Source: JACDAN01 sp036554945 | Lineage (GTDB): Bacteria > Actinomycetota > Thermoleophilia > Gaiellales > Gaiellaceae | NCBI GenBank assembly: GCA_036554945.1 | Contig: DATBMH010000097.1 | Span: forward strand, 1 to 34,105 | Length of the DNA stretch: 34,105 bases | Direction of reading: 5' to 3' | Shown here: positions 6,958 through 15,715 of the stretch, piece after piece | How positions within the stretch are numbered: position 1 is the first letter of the stretch | How the letters are laid out: each line of letters opens with the position of its first letter | Position numbers and translations under genes: made by a program | The notes under the pieces: generated by a model | Told to the model about the DNA's origin: nothing | The model's database searches: none | What the model saw: the letters and a program-made list of their open reading frames with translations, nothing else

Positions 6958-8082
6958 ATGAGGAGAAGCAGGTGGTGGTCCCTGGCCGCACTGGCGGCTG
7001 CGGCGATGTTCGCGCTCGCCGGCTGCGGCGGCGACGACGACGGGGGTGACGGCGGGAGCGCCGGTGGCGACCTGACGAAGGTCACGCTCCAGTCGAAGTG
7101 GGTGGTCCAGGCGCAGTTCGCCGGGTACTACGCGGCGCTCGACCAGGGCTACTACGAGGACGAGGGCCTCGACGTGGACATCCGTCCCGGCGGCCCGGAC
7201 ATCGTCCCCGAGCAGGTCGTGCTCGGCGGCCAGGCCGAGTTCGGCATCAACTGGCTCGACAGCACGCTCGCGACGCGCGACAAGGGCCAGAACATCGTCA
7301 ACATCGCGCAGGTCTTCACGCGGTCCGGCATGACCGAGATCACGTGGAAGGACTCCGGCCTCGACCAGATCACCGACCTGAGAGGCAAGAAGGTCGGCGT
7401 CTGGCTCGGCGGCAACGAGCACAAGCTCTTCGCGGCGCTGAACAAGAACGGGATCGACCCGCAGAAGGACACGGAGATCGTCGCGCAGCCGTTCGACATG
7501 GAGCTCTTCCTGAGCCGCGACATCGACGCCGCCGCGGCCATGACCTACAACGAGCTCGCGCAGGTGCTCGAGACCAAGAACCCGGACACCGACCAGCTCC
7601 ACACGCTCGACGAGCTGAACGTCATGAAGATGTCCGACCTCGGCACCGGCGCACTCGAGGACGGCGTGTTCGTCCGTGAGGACTGGATCGCGGACGAGGC
7701 CAACGAGGAGACCGCCAAGAAGTTCCTCAAGGCGAGCTTCCGCGGCTGGGTCTACTGCCGCGACAACCCGGACGAGTGCGTGAACATCGTGCTCGAGAAC
7801 GGGCCGACCCTCGGCGAGGGCCACCAGCGCTGGCAGATGAACGAGATCAACAAGCTGATCTGGCCCGCCCCGAGCGGCATCGGCGTCATGGAGCCGGAGT
7901 CGTGGGAGATCACGAAGCAGATCGCGCTCGACGGCAAGGTCATCAAGCAGCCGGCGAGCGACGACTCGTTCCGCACCGACATCGCGGAGGCTGCCGTCCA
8001 GGAGCTGGAGGACGACGGCGTCGACGTGAAAGGTGAGGACTGGCAGGCTGAGGAAGTCGAAGTGACGGAGGGCGGCGCCTAG
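6958..8082 (+). CDS. NMT1/THI5-like ABC substrate-binding lipoprotein
   Basis: 374 aa with a twin-arginine-free signal peptide ending in the lipobox LAGC (lipidated Cys at about 23), then a flexible Gly/Asp linker. The mature part contains AQFAGYYAALDQGYYEDEGL, the hallmark of NMT1/ThiY-type solute receptors, and GGQAEFGINW, the second-lobe signature. It should bind the substrate outside the membrane for the two-permease importer just upstream. A GGGGAAG ribosome-binding site precedes the ATG. The relatives commonly bind pyrimidine-like or aromatic nitrogen compounds, which suits the dihydropyrimidinase gene 25 bp downstream; the ligand itself is inferred. Confidence 0.88.
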   Translation: MRRSRWWSLAALAAAAMFALAGCGGDDDGGDGGSAGGDLTKVTLQSKWVVQAQFAGYYAALDQGYYEDEGLDVDIRPGGPDIVPEQVVLGGQAEFGINWLDSTLATRDKGQNIVNIAQVFTRSGMTEITWKDSGLDQITDLRGKKVGVWLGGNEHKLFAALNKNGIDPQKDTEIVAQPFDMELFLSRDIDAAAAMTYNELAQVLETKNPDTDQLHTLDELNVMKMSDLGTGALEDGVFVREDWIADEANEETAKKFLKASFRGWVYCRDNPDECVNIVLENGPTLGEGHQRWQMNEINKLIWPAPSGIGVMEPESWEITKQIALDGKVIKQPASDDSFRTDIAEAAVQELEDDGVDVKGEDWQAEEVEVTEGGA

Positions 8083-8107
8083 CCGCTCGCCAGGAGGGAG
8101 ATCCGCG

Positions 8108-9520
8108 ATGAGTTCCGTTCTGATCAAGGGAGGCCGCGTCATCACCGCGGCGGACGACTACGTCGGCGACGTGTACGTCGAGAACGAGCGGATCTCCCTC
8201 ATCGGCGAGTCATTGGACGTGGAGGCCGACCGTGTCATCGACGCGTCCGGGAAGTACGTGCTCCCGGGCGGGATCGACCCGCACACGCATCTGGACATGC
8301 CCTTCGGCGGCACGGTCACGGTCGACGACGTCGAGTCCGGGCAGACCGCCGCCGCCTTCGGCGGGACGACGTGCCACGTGGACTTCGTCATCCAGCCGCA
8401 GGGCGAGTCGTTCGCCACCGCGCTCGACACGTGGAAGGAGAAGGCGAACGGCAAGCAGGTGATCGACATGGGCTACCACATGGCGATCACCGACCTGCAC
8501 GAGGGCGGGTCGCTCGAGGAGCTCGCCGGGCTCCCCGACCAGGGGGTCACGTCCTACAAGCTTTTCATGGCCTACAAGGGCGCGCTGATGGTCGACGACG
8601 AGACGCTCTTCCGGTCGATGCAGGTGGCCGCCGACTCGGGCGCGCTCGTGATGGTCCACGCGGAGAACGGCGACGCCATCGACGTGCTCGTCAAAGAGGC
8701 GCTCGCCGCCGGGAACACCGAGCCGAAGTACCACGCGCTCACCCGCCCGCCGGAGACGGAGGGCGAGGCGACGAACCGCGCGATCCAGCTCGCCCGCGTG
8801 GCCGGCGCGCCGCTGTACGTCGTCCACGTCTCCTGCCAGGAGGCGGTCGAGCCGATCGCGCTCGCCCGTGAGAAGGGGTGGGACATCCACGGCGAGACGT
8901 GCACGCAGTACTTCTTCGTCGACTACACGTTCCTGGAGCGGCCGAACTTCGAGGGCGCGAAGTACGTCTACACGCCGCCGCCGCGGGACAAGGCGAACCA
9001 GGACGTCCTCTGGAACGCTGTCCGCACCGACATCCTCTCCGCGATCTCGACCGACCACTGCGCGTTCCTCTGGGACGGGCAGAAGACGCTCGGCAAAGAC
9101 GACTTCTCGAAGATCCCGAACGGGGGCCCCGGGCTCGAGAACCGGCTGCACATGATCCACGAGTTCGGCGCCCGGGCCGGTCGGATCTCGCTCAACCGGA
9201 TGGTCGAGCTGCTCTCGACGAACCCGGCGAAGCTGTTCGGGCTCTACCCGCGCAAGGGGACGATCGCGGTCGGCTCCGACGCGGACATCGTCGTCTTCGA
9301 CCCGGAGCGGAAGCACACGATCACGGCCGCGGACCACCACTCGAAGATCGACTACAACCTCTTCGAGGGCACCGAGGTGACCGGCACCCCGGAGGTCGTG
9401 CTGCTGCGCGGAAACGTCCTGGTCGAGAACGACGAGCTCGTCGCCGCGCCCGGGATCGGGCAGTTCGTGGCGCGGGCGAAGTTCGGCGAGGAGCTCAAGG
9501 CGGAGACGGCGGTCGCGTGA
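8108..9520 (+). CDS. hydA: Dihydropyrimidinase / D-hydantoinase
   Basis: 470 aa, cyclic amidohydrolase (urease superfamily). GGIDPHTHLD gives the HxH metal ligands (H59, H61); VTSYKLFMAYKGAL provides the carboxylatable lysine (K151); VHAENGD and YVVHVSC give the further histidines, and STDHCAF the catalytic aspartate near 316. All metal and catalytic positions are therefore present. It opens dihydrouracil or dihydrothymine to the N-carbamoyl beta-amino acid. AGGAGGGAG lies 8 nt before the ATG. It is the last catabolic gene of the importer operon; its stop overlaps the next small gene as GTGA. Confidence 0.93.
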   Translation: MSSVLIKGGRVITAADDYVGDVYVENERISLIGESLDVEADRVIDASGKYVLPGGIDPHTHLDMPFGGTVTVDDVESGQTAAAFGGTTCHVDFVIQPQGESFATALDTWKEKANGKQVIDMGYHMAITDLHEGGSLEELAGLPDQGVTSYKLFMAYKGALMVDDETLFRSMQVAADSGALVMVHAENGDAIDVLVKEALAAGNTEPKYHALTRPPETEGEATNRAIQLARVAGAPLYVVHVSCQEAVEPIALAREKGWDIHGETCTQYFFVDYTFLERPNFEGAKYVYTPPPRDKANQDVLWNAVRTDILSAISTDHCAFLWDGQKTLGKDDFSKIPNGGPGLENRLHMIHEFGARAGRISLNRMVELLSTNPAKLFGLYPRKGTIAVGSDADIVVFDPERKHTITAADHHSKIDYNLFEGTEVTGTPEVVLLRGNVLVENDELVAAPGIGQFVARAKFGEELKAETAVA

Positions 9521-9885
9521 TCCGGGCCGTTCTCGGACTCGCCGCCGTCCTCGCCGCGCTCGCCGTCACCTCGTCCGCGGCCGCTGCGTCGAGCTACTGC
9601 AGCCCGACGGGCGACTACTGCGTCTCGGCGCTGCGCCAGTCCGGCGCGGTCTTCCTCCAGCTGCGGACCTTCAGCTTCCAGGGCAAGGTCCGGGTCTGCG
9701 TCACGAGCCCCCAGGGGAAGCGGACCTGCAAGCGCTTCCTGCCGAGGCCGAAGGGCCAGGGCGTGTACGAGGTCAAGGTCCGCTGGCACCGCAACTTCCC
9801 CCGCAGCGGCAAAGGCACGTACAAGGTGCGCTTCTTCTACGGCACGACGCCGCTCGGCCCGGTCCTCACGTTCCGGCTTCGCTGA
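9517..9885 (+). CDS. Small secreted protein of unknown function
   Basis: 122 aa starting at a GTG that overlaps the hydA stop by 4 nt. A clear Sec signal peptide (about 1-24, ending SAAAA) is followed by a small, basic beta-rich domain with four Cys (YCSPTGDYC, VRVCVTSP, KRTCKRF), which could form two disulfides. The C-terminal half (GTYKVRFFYGTTPLGPVLTF) looks like an Ig-like or jelly-roll sandwich edge. No family recognised. It is followed after 4 nt by another exported protein. The link to pyrimidine catabolism may be only positional. Confidence 0.65.
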   Translation: MIRAVLGLAAVLAALAVTSSAAAASSYCSPTGDYCVSALRQSGAVFLQLRTFSFQGKVRVCVTSPQGKRTCKRFLPRPKGQGVYEVKVRWHRNFPRSGKGTYKVRFFYGTTPLGPVLTFRLR

Positions 9886-9889
9886 CCCG

Positions 9890-10468
9890 GTGAGACGAGC
9901 GGCGGCTCTCGCGGCGCTGGTGGCGCTGGTTCTGCCGGCCGCCGCGGCCGCGCACGGCCCGGGCGCGCTGACCGGCTCGGGCTACGTCGCCTCGGTCAGG
10001 GTCGTGGAGCCGCAGATCCTCGGACTCGAGGCCCGGGTGATCCGGAACGACGAGCTGCTCGTCAGCAACCTGACGCGGAAGGAGGTCGAGATCCTCGACC
10101 GCAGCGGCAGGCCGTTCATCCGGCTGCGTCCGGAAGGCGCTGAGCGCCTCGTCTCCGGCGAGTGGCGGCGGATGAACACGGGTGCCGCGTACGCGTGGCA
10201 TGACAGCCGGGTCGTGGGGGAGGGCGAGCCTCCCGGGCCGGCGGCGGGCCAGCCCAAGGACGCGCCGCGTTTCGTCCGCGACTGGAGCGTTCCGGGCCGG
10301 GTGGTGGGCGGGCGGCGATTCACGATCGACGGCGCCCTCGCCTGGATCCCGCCGCCGCAGCAGAGCGACGCAGGCACACCCGCGTGGGTGCTGGTCGCGG
10401 GCGCGGCCGGGCTCGTCGCCCTGTCGCTTGCGGCCCTGTTCTTCCTCGGCCGGCGGAGCGAGAGCTAG
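9890..10468 (+). CDS. Secreted protein with C-terminal membrane anchor, paralogue of the copper-cluster protein at 32468
   Basis: 192 aa from GTG. The signal peptide ends AAAA and the mature chain would begin HGPG, giving an N-terminal histidine. The middle contains ELLVSNLTRKEVEILDRSG, AYAWHDSR and VPGRVVGGRRFTIDGALAW; a single membrane helix sits at about 165-186 with an Arg-rich tail. The protein at 32468-33112 has the same layout and motifs (N-terminal AHG, LFVRNETGRPL, YEWHDHR, VPGRIENQPV), so the two are paralogues. As the second copy follows CopC-CopD and YcnI genes, metal (copper) handling is a reasonable but unproven idea. Its TAG overlaps the next gene's TAG in CTAG. Confidence 0.7.
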   Translation: MRRAAALAALVALVLPAAAAAHGPGALTGSGYVASVRVVEPQILGLEARVIRNDELLVSNLTRKEVEILDRSGRPFIRLRPEGAERLVSGEWRRMNTGAAYAWHDSRVVGEGEPPGPAAGQPKDAPRFVRDWSVPGRVVGGRRFTIDGALAWIPPPQQSDAGTPAWVLVAGAAGLVALSLAALFFLGRRSES

Positions 10469-11448
10469 GCGCTGCGGACGACGGCCGGGCTGTCGGCCGA
10501 GTCGAGCAGGCGCTCGGGCTCGCCGGTGCCGTCGGCGGGCACCGACCAGACGCCGTTGTCGACCCCGTAGAGCACGTGCTCGTCGTCGAGCCACTCGGCC
10601 TGGTCGTCCACCGAGCGCGCCTCGGCGACCGGCCAGTCGCGGAGGGTGGCGACGTCCATGACGTGGAGCCGCCATTGCGAGCCCTCGCCGGTGCGCTTCT
10701 TGAACGCGATCCGCTTGCCGTCCGGCGAGAGCGACGGGCACTCGACGCCGGTGCGCAGGACGCGGGCGCGCCGGGCGCCGATCGAGCCCTCGACGAGGTA
10801 GGTCGTCCCGCGCGACGCGAGCGTGGCGTAGAACTTGTCGCTGTTCCGAGCGAACGTGACGCCCCAGAAGTTGAAGTCGGGCGAGTCGAACTCCTTGCCG
10901 TCCTTCTCCACGTGGAAGCGCTCGACGTCGACGACCTTCTTGCGCCGCGCCAGGTCGATGATCGTGGTCTGCGTGGAGAAGCTGCCGGGCGTCGCGTACG
11001 AGTGGCCGTAGACGAAGAACGTCACGGCGCCGTAGCGGCCGTCCGGTGAGACGCGCGCCCGGCTCGGCACGCCCTGGAGCGTGACGTCGCCGAGCGGCTC
11101 CAGCTTCTTCCCGAGCACGGTCACGCGCTGCTTGACGATCGCGCCGGCCGCCTCGAGGCAGAGCCCGCGCCCGGCCTGGAAGTAGATGCGGCTGCACGGG
11201 AGGGACTCGACCTTCCGCCGGCCCGGCGAATCGAGGTCGGCGGTGGCGGTGAAGCCGTACTGGGACGCGCGCTCGCGGTCGCGGTTCACGAACACGATCG
11301 CGCCCTTCTGCACCTCGCCGATCCCGCCGACGGGCGCCGCCGACGCCGGGGACGCCTCGGAGCCGTCGTTCCGCGTGATGTAGACCGCGCTCGCCAGGAC
11401 GCAGGCGATGCTGAGTGCGACGAGCCCGAGGACCCGCGGGCTACGCAT
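10465..11448 (-). CDS. Membrane-anchored TolB/PD40-like beta-propeller protein
   Basis: 327 aa. A single N-terminal hydrophobic segment (about 7-24) is an uncleaved anchor or signal peptide, followed by an Ala/Ser-rich linker. Repeated blade motifs such as SRARVSPDGRYGAVTF, CPSLSPDGKRIAFKK and WLDDEHVLYGVDNG are typical of WD40-like PD40 repeats. It probably folds as an extracytoplasmic propeller that binds a protein or ligand. The start lies 8 nt inside the end of the MFS transporter gene, so the two are co-transcribed and may work together. It converges on the gene at 9890 with a shared CTAG. Confidence 0.72.
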   Translation of the reverse strand: MRSPRVLGLVALSIACVLASAVYITRNDGSEASPASAAPVGGIGEVQKGAIVFVNRDRERASQYGFTATADLDSPGRRKVESLPCSRIYFQAGRGLCLEAAGAIVKQRVTVLGKKLEPLGDVTLQGVPSRARVSPDGRYGAVTFFVYGHSYATPGSFSTQTTIIDLARRKKVVDVERFHVEKDGKEFDSPDFNFWGVTFARNSDKFYATLASRGTTYLVEGSIGARRARVLRTGVECPSLSPDGKRIAFKKRTGEGSQWRLHVMDVATLRDWPVAEARSVDDQAEWLDDEHVLYGVDNGVWSVPADGTGEPERLLDSADSPAVVRSA

Positions 11449-12721
11449 GGGCGGCCCGGCGCAGCGTCGAGAGGATCGGAGCCGCAGTCGCGAGCGCGAG
11501 GAGCAGGACGCCGGCGAATGCCACGACGGCGGTCTGGTAGCCGAAGGCCGTCCAGAGGGCGCCGAAGAGCACGGAGGCGACGAGCCGCCCGACGCTCGTG
11601 GCCGTCACCAGCGTGGCGAGACCCGTGCCGCGCACCTCCGGCGGGAGCAGCGCGCTCGCCATCGCCGCGAGGACGCCGTCGGTGGCCGCGTAGAAGGCGC
11701 CGAGGAGCACCACGCACAGCGCGACGCCGCCGAGATCGAGGTCCGAGAGCAGCAGGCAGCCGTACACAGGCAGGAGCAGGGTGTAGCCGAGGAGGAAGAC
11801 CTTCGTCCGCCCGACGCGGTCCGCGATCCACCCCATCGGCACCGCAAGCAGCATGTAGACGGACGCCGAGGCCACGAAGAGCAGCGGGAACATCCCGGGC
11901 TCGAAGTCGAGCTTGCGCTGGAGGCCGATGTAGACGAACCCGTCGCTCATCGTCGCCACGCCCAGGAGCGTCCCGGCGAGGCCGAGCGCGAGGAACCGCC
12001 GCTCGGCGAGCAACCGGAGCCGGTTCTCCTTCCGCACCGGCGCGGCCTCGACAGCCGGTGCCGGCACGGGCGGGTTCTGGACGAAGAGCACGAGCACCGC
12101 GAGCCCGACGAGCGCGAAGCAGAAGCTGACGAAGAAGACGCTGTCGAACGACGTCGACGTCCAGAGGAGCAATGCGAAAGCCACCAGCGGGCCGAGCATC
12201 GCACCGGTCGTGTCGAGCGCGCGGTGGACGCCGAACGCCGCGCCCAGCTGCTCTTTCGGCGTGCTGAGCGAGATCATGGCGTCTCGCGGCGCGGTTCGGA
12301 TCCCCTTGCCCGCCCGGTCCAGGAAGATGACGCCGAGGAGGCCCGCCCAGGCGCTCCCCACCGCGATGAGCGCCGGCTTGCAGAACGCGGAGAGGCCGTA
12401 GCCGACCACCGCGACTTCCTTGTGCCGGCGCCAACGGTCCCCCACGAACCCGCCGGCGATCCGGACGAGCGCCGCACCGGCCTGGTAGACGCCGTCGACG
12501 ATGCCGTACAGGAGCGGGCTGAGCCCGACCGTGTAGAGCAGGTAGAGCGGGAGGACCGTGGCGACCATCTCCGAGGAGATGTCCGTGAGCAGGCTGACCA
12601 CCCCGAGCAGCAGCACGGTGCGACTGACGCGCGCGCCGACGCCCCTGCCGCGAAGCAGCGAACGGTGCCCTCGTGCGAGGGCGGCGGTGTTCTGAACCTG
12701 GTACACGGCCGGTTCCCACAC
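11441..12721 (-). CDS. MFS transporter
   Basis: Up to 426 aa from the GTG at 12721; the first 30 residues are polar and Arg-rich and the true start could be a little downstream, as no strong ribosome-binding site is visible. About 12 membrane segments. VSLLTDISSEMVATVLPLYLL at the first helix and GFVGDRWRRHKEVAV in loop 2-3 are major facilitator motifs; DRAGKGIRTAPRDAMI lies between helices 4 and 5. The second half repeats the pattern (GWIADRVGRTKVFLLGY). The substrate is unknown. Translationally coupled to the propeller gene by an 8-nt overlap. Confidence 0.85.
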   Translation of the reverse strand: MWEPAVYQVQNTAALARGHRSLLRGRGVGARVSRTVLLLGVVSLLTDISSEMVATVLPLYLLYTVGLSPLLYGIVDGVYQAGAALVRIAGGFVGDRWRRHKEVAVVGYGLSAFCKPALIAVGSAWAGLLGVIFLDRAGKGIRTAPRDAMISLSTPKEQLGAAFGVHRALDTTGAMLGPLVAFALLLWTSTSFDSVFFVSFCFALVGLAVLVLFVQNPPVPAPAVEAAPVRKENRLRLLAERRFLALGLAGTLLGVATMSDGFVYIGLQRKLDFEPGMFPLLFVASASVYMLLAVPMGWIADRVGRTKVFLLGYTLLLPVYGCLLLSDLDLGGVALCVVLLGAFYAATDGVLAAMASALLPPEVRGTGLATLVTATSVGRLVASVLFGALWTAFGYQTAVVAFAGVLLLALATAAPILSTLRRAAHA

Positions 12722-12768
12722 AGTAGGAATCGGGCCGGTTCGGCCGCGACGCCCGTAGGGATAGGAAT

Positions 12769-12806
12769 CCCGGAGGCACCTAGCCAGGCGGCTAGGTGCC
12801 TCCGGG
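12769..12806 (-). terminator. Strong hairpin downstream of the DUF4242-secreted protein pair
   Basis: Perfect 17-bp stem, 12769-12785 with 12790-12806 (CCCGGAGGCACCTAGCC and its complement), loop AGGC. It starts 10 bp after the minus-strand stop at 12816 and lies before the MFS gene. There is no T-run, as often in high-GC actinobacteria, so it is a terminator-like hairpin that may separate two operons. Confidence 0.7.
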
Positions 12807-12815
12807 GCCGCCGAA

Positions 12816-13343
12816 TCAGCAGCGAACCCGGGGATTCCAGGCGTAGAAGAGCCCGCTCGGGTTGCGCTTCCAGATCCACGCGTGCAGCGCGTAGAACGCG
12901 GGCAGCCCGTACCGGTTCGGCTCAGGGACGTAGTCGAACCGCTGGCCGAAGAGCTTCGGCGGCTTCGAGCCGGTCCAGGCCGACTCGAAGATCACGTACT
13001 CGACCGCGACGAGCCGGAGCTTCTCCTTTCCGCTCCGCTTGATCCTCGGGTCGTAGACGAGGACCTCCGGCTCGGTCGGCTTCAGGACGCCGTCCAGCTT
13101 CGTCGTGTCGACCATGTGCACGCCCATCGCGCCGTCGCCGGGCTGGACGATGCAGGTCGCTCCGCTCAGCTCCGGCAGGCGGAACGAGTAGCCGGCGTCG
13201 ATCGCCTTCTGGACGTCGTGGTAGCGCACGGTCGCGCGCTTGACGCGGTCGAGGTCGCTGTGGTGCCGGAGCCCGGCCGTCGCCACCCCTACGACGGCGA
13301 GGGATGCGGCGACGAGCAGCCCGACCAGGACGCGGTGCCTCAT
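12816..13343 (-). CDS. Secreted protein of unknown function
   Basis: 175 aa from the ATG at 13343, preceded by GGAGGAG. A signal peptide (about 1-24, ending ATAG) is followed by a domain with VKRATVRYHDVQKAIDAGY, CIVQPGDGAMGVHMVD and PEVLVYDPRIK, then VAVEYVIFESAWT. This pattern occurs in a family of exported actinobacterial proteins of unknown function, as far as I recall. Two Cys (in ATCIVQ and the C-terminal VRC) could pair. The gene lies 11 bp after a DUF4242 gene on the same strand and ends before a strong hairpin, so the pair forms a short operon. Confidence 0.72.
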   Translation of the reverse strand: MRHRVLVGLLVAASLAVVGVATAGLRHHSDLDRVKRATVRYHDVQKAIDAGYSFRLPELSGATCIVQPGDGAMGVHMVDTTKLDGVLKPTEPEVLVYDPRIKRSGKEKLRLVAVEYVIFESAWTGSKPPKLFGQRFDYVPEPNRYGLPAFYALHAWIWKRNPSGLFYAWNPRVRC

Positions 13344-13354
13344 GACTCCTCCTC

Positions 13355-13648
13355 TCAGGTGGCGATCGCCACCGGGTCCGGCCGGACGACGACGGTGTCG
13401 GGAGCGGAGATGATCTCGTCCACGGGCAGGTTGGCAGCCTCGGCGTGGCGACGGATCGCCTCCGGGCTGGTGGCCTGGTAGATGCAGACGGTGCCGACCG
13501 TCCCGTCCTCCTCCGCGAGCACGTAGCTGCGGATCCACCGGACGTCGTCCGACATGTTCTCGCCCTCGAGCGTCGAGCGCTCGGCGGCTTGGCGAAGATC
13601 CTCGGCGTCCCGCCATCCGTGGCGGCGGAGGATCACGTAGGTCTCCAT
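13355..13648 (-). CDS. DUF4242 protein (SCO4226-like), copy 1
   Basis: 97 aa with an excellent AAGGAGG ribosome-binding site before the ATG. Motifs METYVILRRHGW, VRWIRSYVLAEEDG, TVCIYQATSPEAIRRHAE and LPVDEI follow the DUF4242 pattern (ferredoxin-like alpha/beta sandwich; the Streptomyces SCO4226 relative is described as nickel-binding). The His in RRHAE matches the family position seen as REHAD and REHSA in the two other copies, but WIRSYV replaces WEHSHV, so one potential metal-binding His is missing in this copy. It is the first gene of an operon with the secreted protein and is divergent from the BTAD-AAA regulator. Confidence 0.85.
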   Translation of the reverse strand: METYVILRRHGWRDAEDLRQAAERSTLEGENMSDDVRWIRSYVLAEEDGTVGTVCIYQATSPEAIRRHAEAANLPVDEIISAPDTVVVRPDPVAIAT

Positions 13649-13693
13649 GGTTCATACCTCCTTGGGTTGACCGCCGCATCGTGGTGGCGGCCC

Positions 13694-13730
13694 CGTCACG
13701 CGACCGTCACGGGGATCGTCAAGCGTCCGT
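13694..13730 (+). promoter_or_regulatory. Candidate SARP-type direct heptad repeats
   Basis: CGTCACG at 13694 and 13705, CGTCAAG at 13717 and CGTCCGT at 13724. The first two are exact repeats at an 11-bp period and the third follows at 12 bp. SARP/BTAD regulators with an OmpR-like winged helix are known to bind heptameric direct repeats spaced about one helical turn. This array sits between the BTAD-AAA regulator gene (start 13754) and the divergent DUF4242 gene (start 13648), so it could control either or both. Confidence 0.5.
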
Positions 13731-13753
13731 TGTCGCTCTACGCTTGACCGGAG

Positions 13754-15715
13754 ATGCTCCGGATCCAGGCGATCGGCGAGTTTCGGGTCGAGGTGGCCGG
13801 CGAGGACCGCACGTCGCCGAGGATCGACCGCGCGACCGCCCTGCTCGCCTGGCTCGCGCTCAACCCGGGTCTCCATCCCCGCTCCGCGGTCGCGTCCCGG
13901 TTCTGGCCCGACGTCCTCGACGAGAGCGCGCGGGCGAGCCTGCGGAGCGCCCTCTGGACACTGCGCCGACAGCTCGGCGAGGAGGCGAACGGCGTCCTCG
14001 TCGCGACCCGCGAGCGAGTGGGGCTCGGAGAGGGGGTCTGGGTCGACGTGGCCGAGGTCGAGCGGCTGGCGAACGAGGGGAAGCTCGAGGAGGCGGTCGC
14101 GCTCGCCGAGGGCGACCTGCTGGCCGCCTTCGAGGACGAGTGGGCGTTCGAGGAGCGCGAGCGGCATCGGGCCCGGACGGCCGGGCTCGTCGAGCAGCTC
14201 GCCCGGAAGGCGGAGGACGCCGGCGATCTCCGGCGCGCCGCCGACCTCTCCCGCCGCGCCGCGGCGATCGACCCGCTCTCGGAGGAGGCCCACCGCGAGC
14301 TCATGCGCCGCCTGGCCGCCGCCGGCGACCGCGCCGCCGCGCTCACCGTCTTCGGCGACCTCCGCACCCGCCTGCTGCAGGCGCTCCGCGTCGGCCCGTC
14401 CGACGAGACGAAGCGGCTCGCCGAGACGCTGCGGGCGGAGGGCGCGGCAGCGGGCGTGCCCGCCCGGCTGAAGCGGATCGACGGGGCGCTCTTCTTCGGC
14501 CGCCAGGCCGAGCTGGAGCGCCTGCGCCGCCTGGGCGGACGCGGCGCGGACATCGTCGGCGTCGCCCTCGTCTCCGGTGAGGCGGGCAGCGGCAAGACGC
14601 GGCTCGCCGCGCGCTTCGCGGTCGAGTCCGCAGAGCAGGGGTGGACCGTGCTCTACGGCGCCTGCGGCGAGCAGGCGCTCGTCCCCTACGAGCCGTTCGC
14701 CGACGCGGCCGGCGAGACGGGCCTCGACGCGCCGGCGCTCGCCGACCGGCTCGCGGCCTCACCGGGGAACCGCGTGCTCCTCGTCCTCGACGACCTCCAG
14801 TGGGCGGACCCGGCGACGCTGGCGCTGCTGGGCCGGATCGTGCGCGGACCGCTCTCCGGCAGGCTCACGGTCGTCGTCGCCTACCGCGAGGACCAGGCCG
14901 AGGGCCATCTCTACGGCGCCCTGGCCGACCTGCGGCGGGAGTGCCGGGTCGACCGGATCGAGCTCGAGGGCCTGGCGCTCGAGGACGTCGCCGCGCTGAT
15001 CGGAAGCGCCTTCGAGACGAGCGCCGCGGCCGCACAGGCCCGCGCCATCCACGACCGAACGGCGGGGAACCCATTCTACGTCCGGGAGCTGGCGCGGCAC
15101 GTCGCGGAGCGCCCGCGCACCTCCTTCGGCGACGTCCCCGAGGGGATCCGCGACGTCGTCCGGGCCCGGGTCGAGCGACTGTCGCCCGGCTGTGCGAACG
15201 CGCTCGCCGCGGCGGCCGTCCTCGGCGAGGACTTCGAGATCGCCACGCTCGGCGCGACCCTGGGCTCGGAGGACGAGCTGCTCGCGGCGCTCGAGGAGGG
15301 CGCAGCGGCGGGGCTCGTCGACGAGGTCGGCGCGGGCCGCTACCGGTTCTCGCACGCGCTGACCCGCGAGGCCGTCTACGCAGGCCTCGGCGCGAGCCGG
15401 CGGGCGCGACTCCACCGCGCCGCCGCGGACGCGCTGGCCGAACGGCACGGCGGCGAGCCCGGGCCGCGGCTGGCCGAGATCGCCCTTCACCGCTGCGAGG
15501 GCGCCGCCGACGGCGTCGGCGCGGATGCGGCGGTCGAGCTCGCCGTCGAGACCGCACACGGCGCGTCGGACGGGGGTGCGTACGGACAGGCCGTCATGCT
15601 CCTGACGCGGGCGCTCGCCCTGATCCCCGACAGCGACGTGAAGCGGCGGCGGCTGGTCACGGCACAGCGAGCGATCGCCTTCCAGCGCCTCTCGCACGTG
15701 CTGTCGGACGTCTAG
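13754..15715 (+). CDS. SARP-type BTAD transcriptional regulator fused to AAA ATPase
   Basis: 653 aa. Residues 1-90 form an OmpR-like winged-helix DNA-binding domain (LRSALWTLRRQLG), about 95-240 a bacterial transcriptional activation (BTAD) helical repeat domain ending with EEAHRELMRRLAAAGDR. A STAND/AAA_16 ATPase follows, with Walker A GEAGSGKTR near 276 and Walker B LLVLDDLQWAD near 341, then NPFYVRELARH and helical repeats. The C-terminal TPR region is short compared with typical members of over 900 aa. Likely a signal-gated transcription activator. Divergent from a DUF4242 gene with heptad repeats between, and convergent (shared CTAG) with a second DUF4242 gene. Confidence 0.85.
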   Translation: MLRIQAIGEFRVEVAGEDRTSPRIDRATALLAWLALNPGLHPRSAVASRFWPDVLDESARASLRSALWTLRRQLGEEANGVLVATRERVGLGEGVWVDVAEVERLANEGKLEEAVALAEGDLLAAFEDEWAFEERERHRARTAGLVEQLARKAEDAGDLRRAADLSRRAAAIDPLSEEAHRELMRRLAAAGDRAAALTVFGDLRTRLLQALRVGPSDETKRLAETLRAEGAAAGVPARLKRIDGALFFGRQAELERLRRLGGRGADIVGVALVSGEAGSGKTRLAARFAVESAEQGWTVLYGACGEQALVPYEPFADAAGETGLDAPALADRLAASPGNRVLLVLDDLQWADPATLALLGRIVRGPLSGRLTVVVAYREDQAEGHLYGALADLRRECRVDRIELEGLALEDVAALIGSAFETSAAAAQARAIHDRTAGNPFYVRELARHVAERPRTSFGDVPEGIRDVVRARVERLSPGCANALAAAAVLGEDFEIATLGATLGSEDELLAALEEGAAAGLVDEVGAGRYRFSHALTREAVYAGLGASRRARLHRAAADALAERHGGEPGPRLAEIALHRCEGAADGVGADAAVELAVETAHGASDGGAYGQAVMLLTRALALIPDSDVKRRRLVTAQRAIAFQRLSHVLSDV

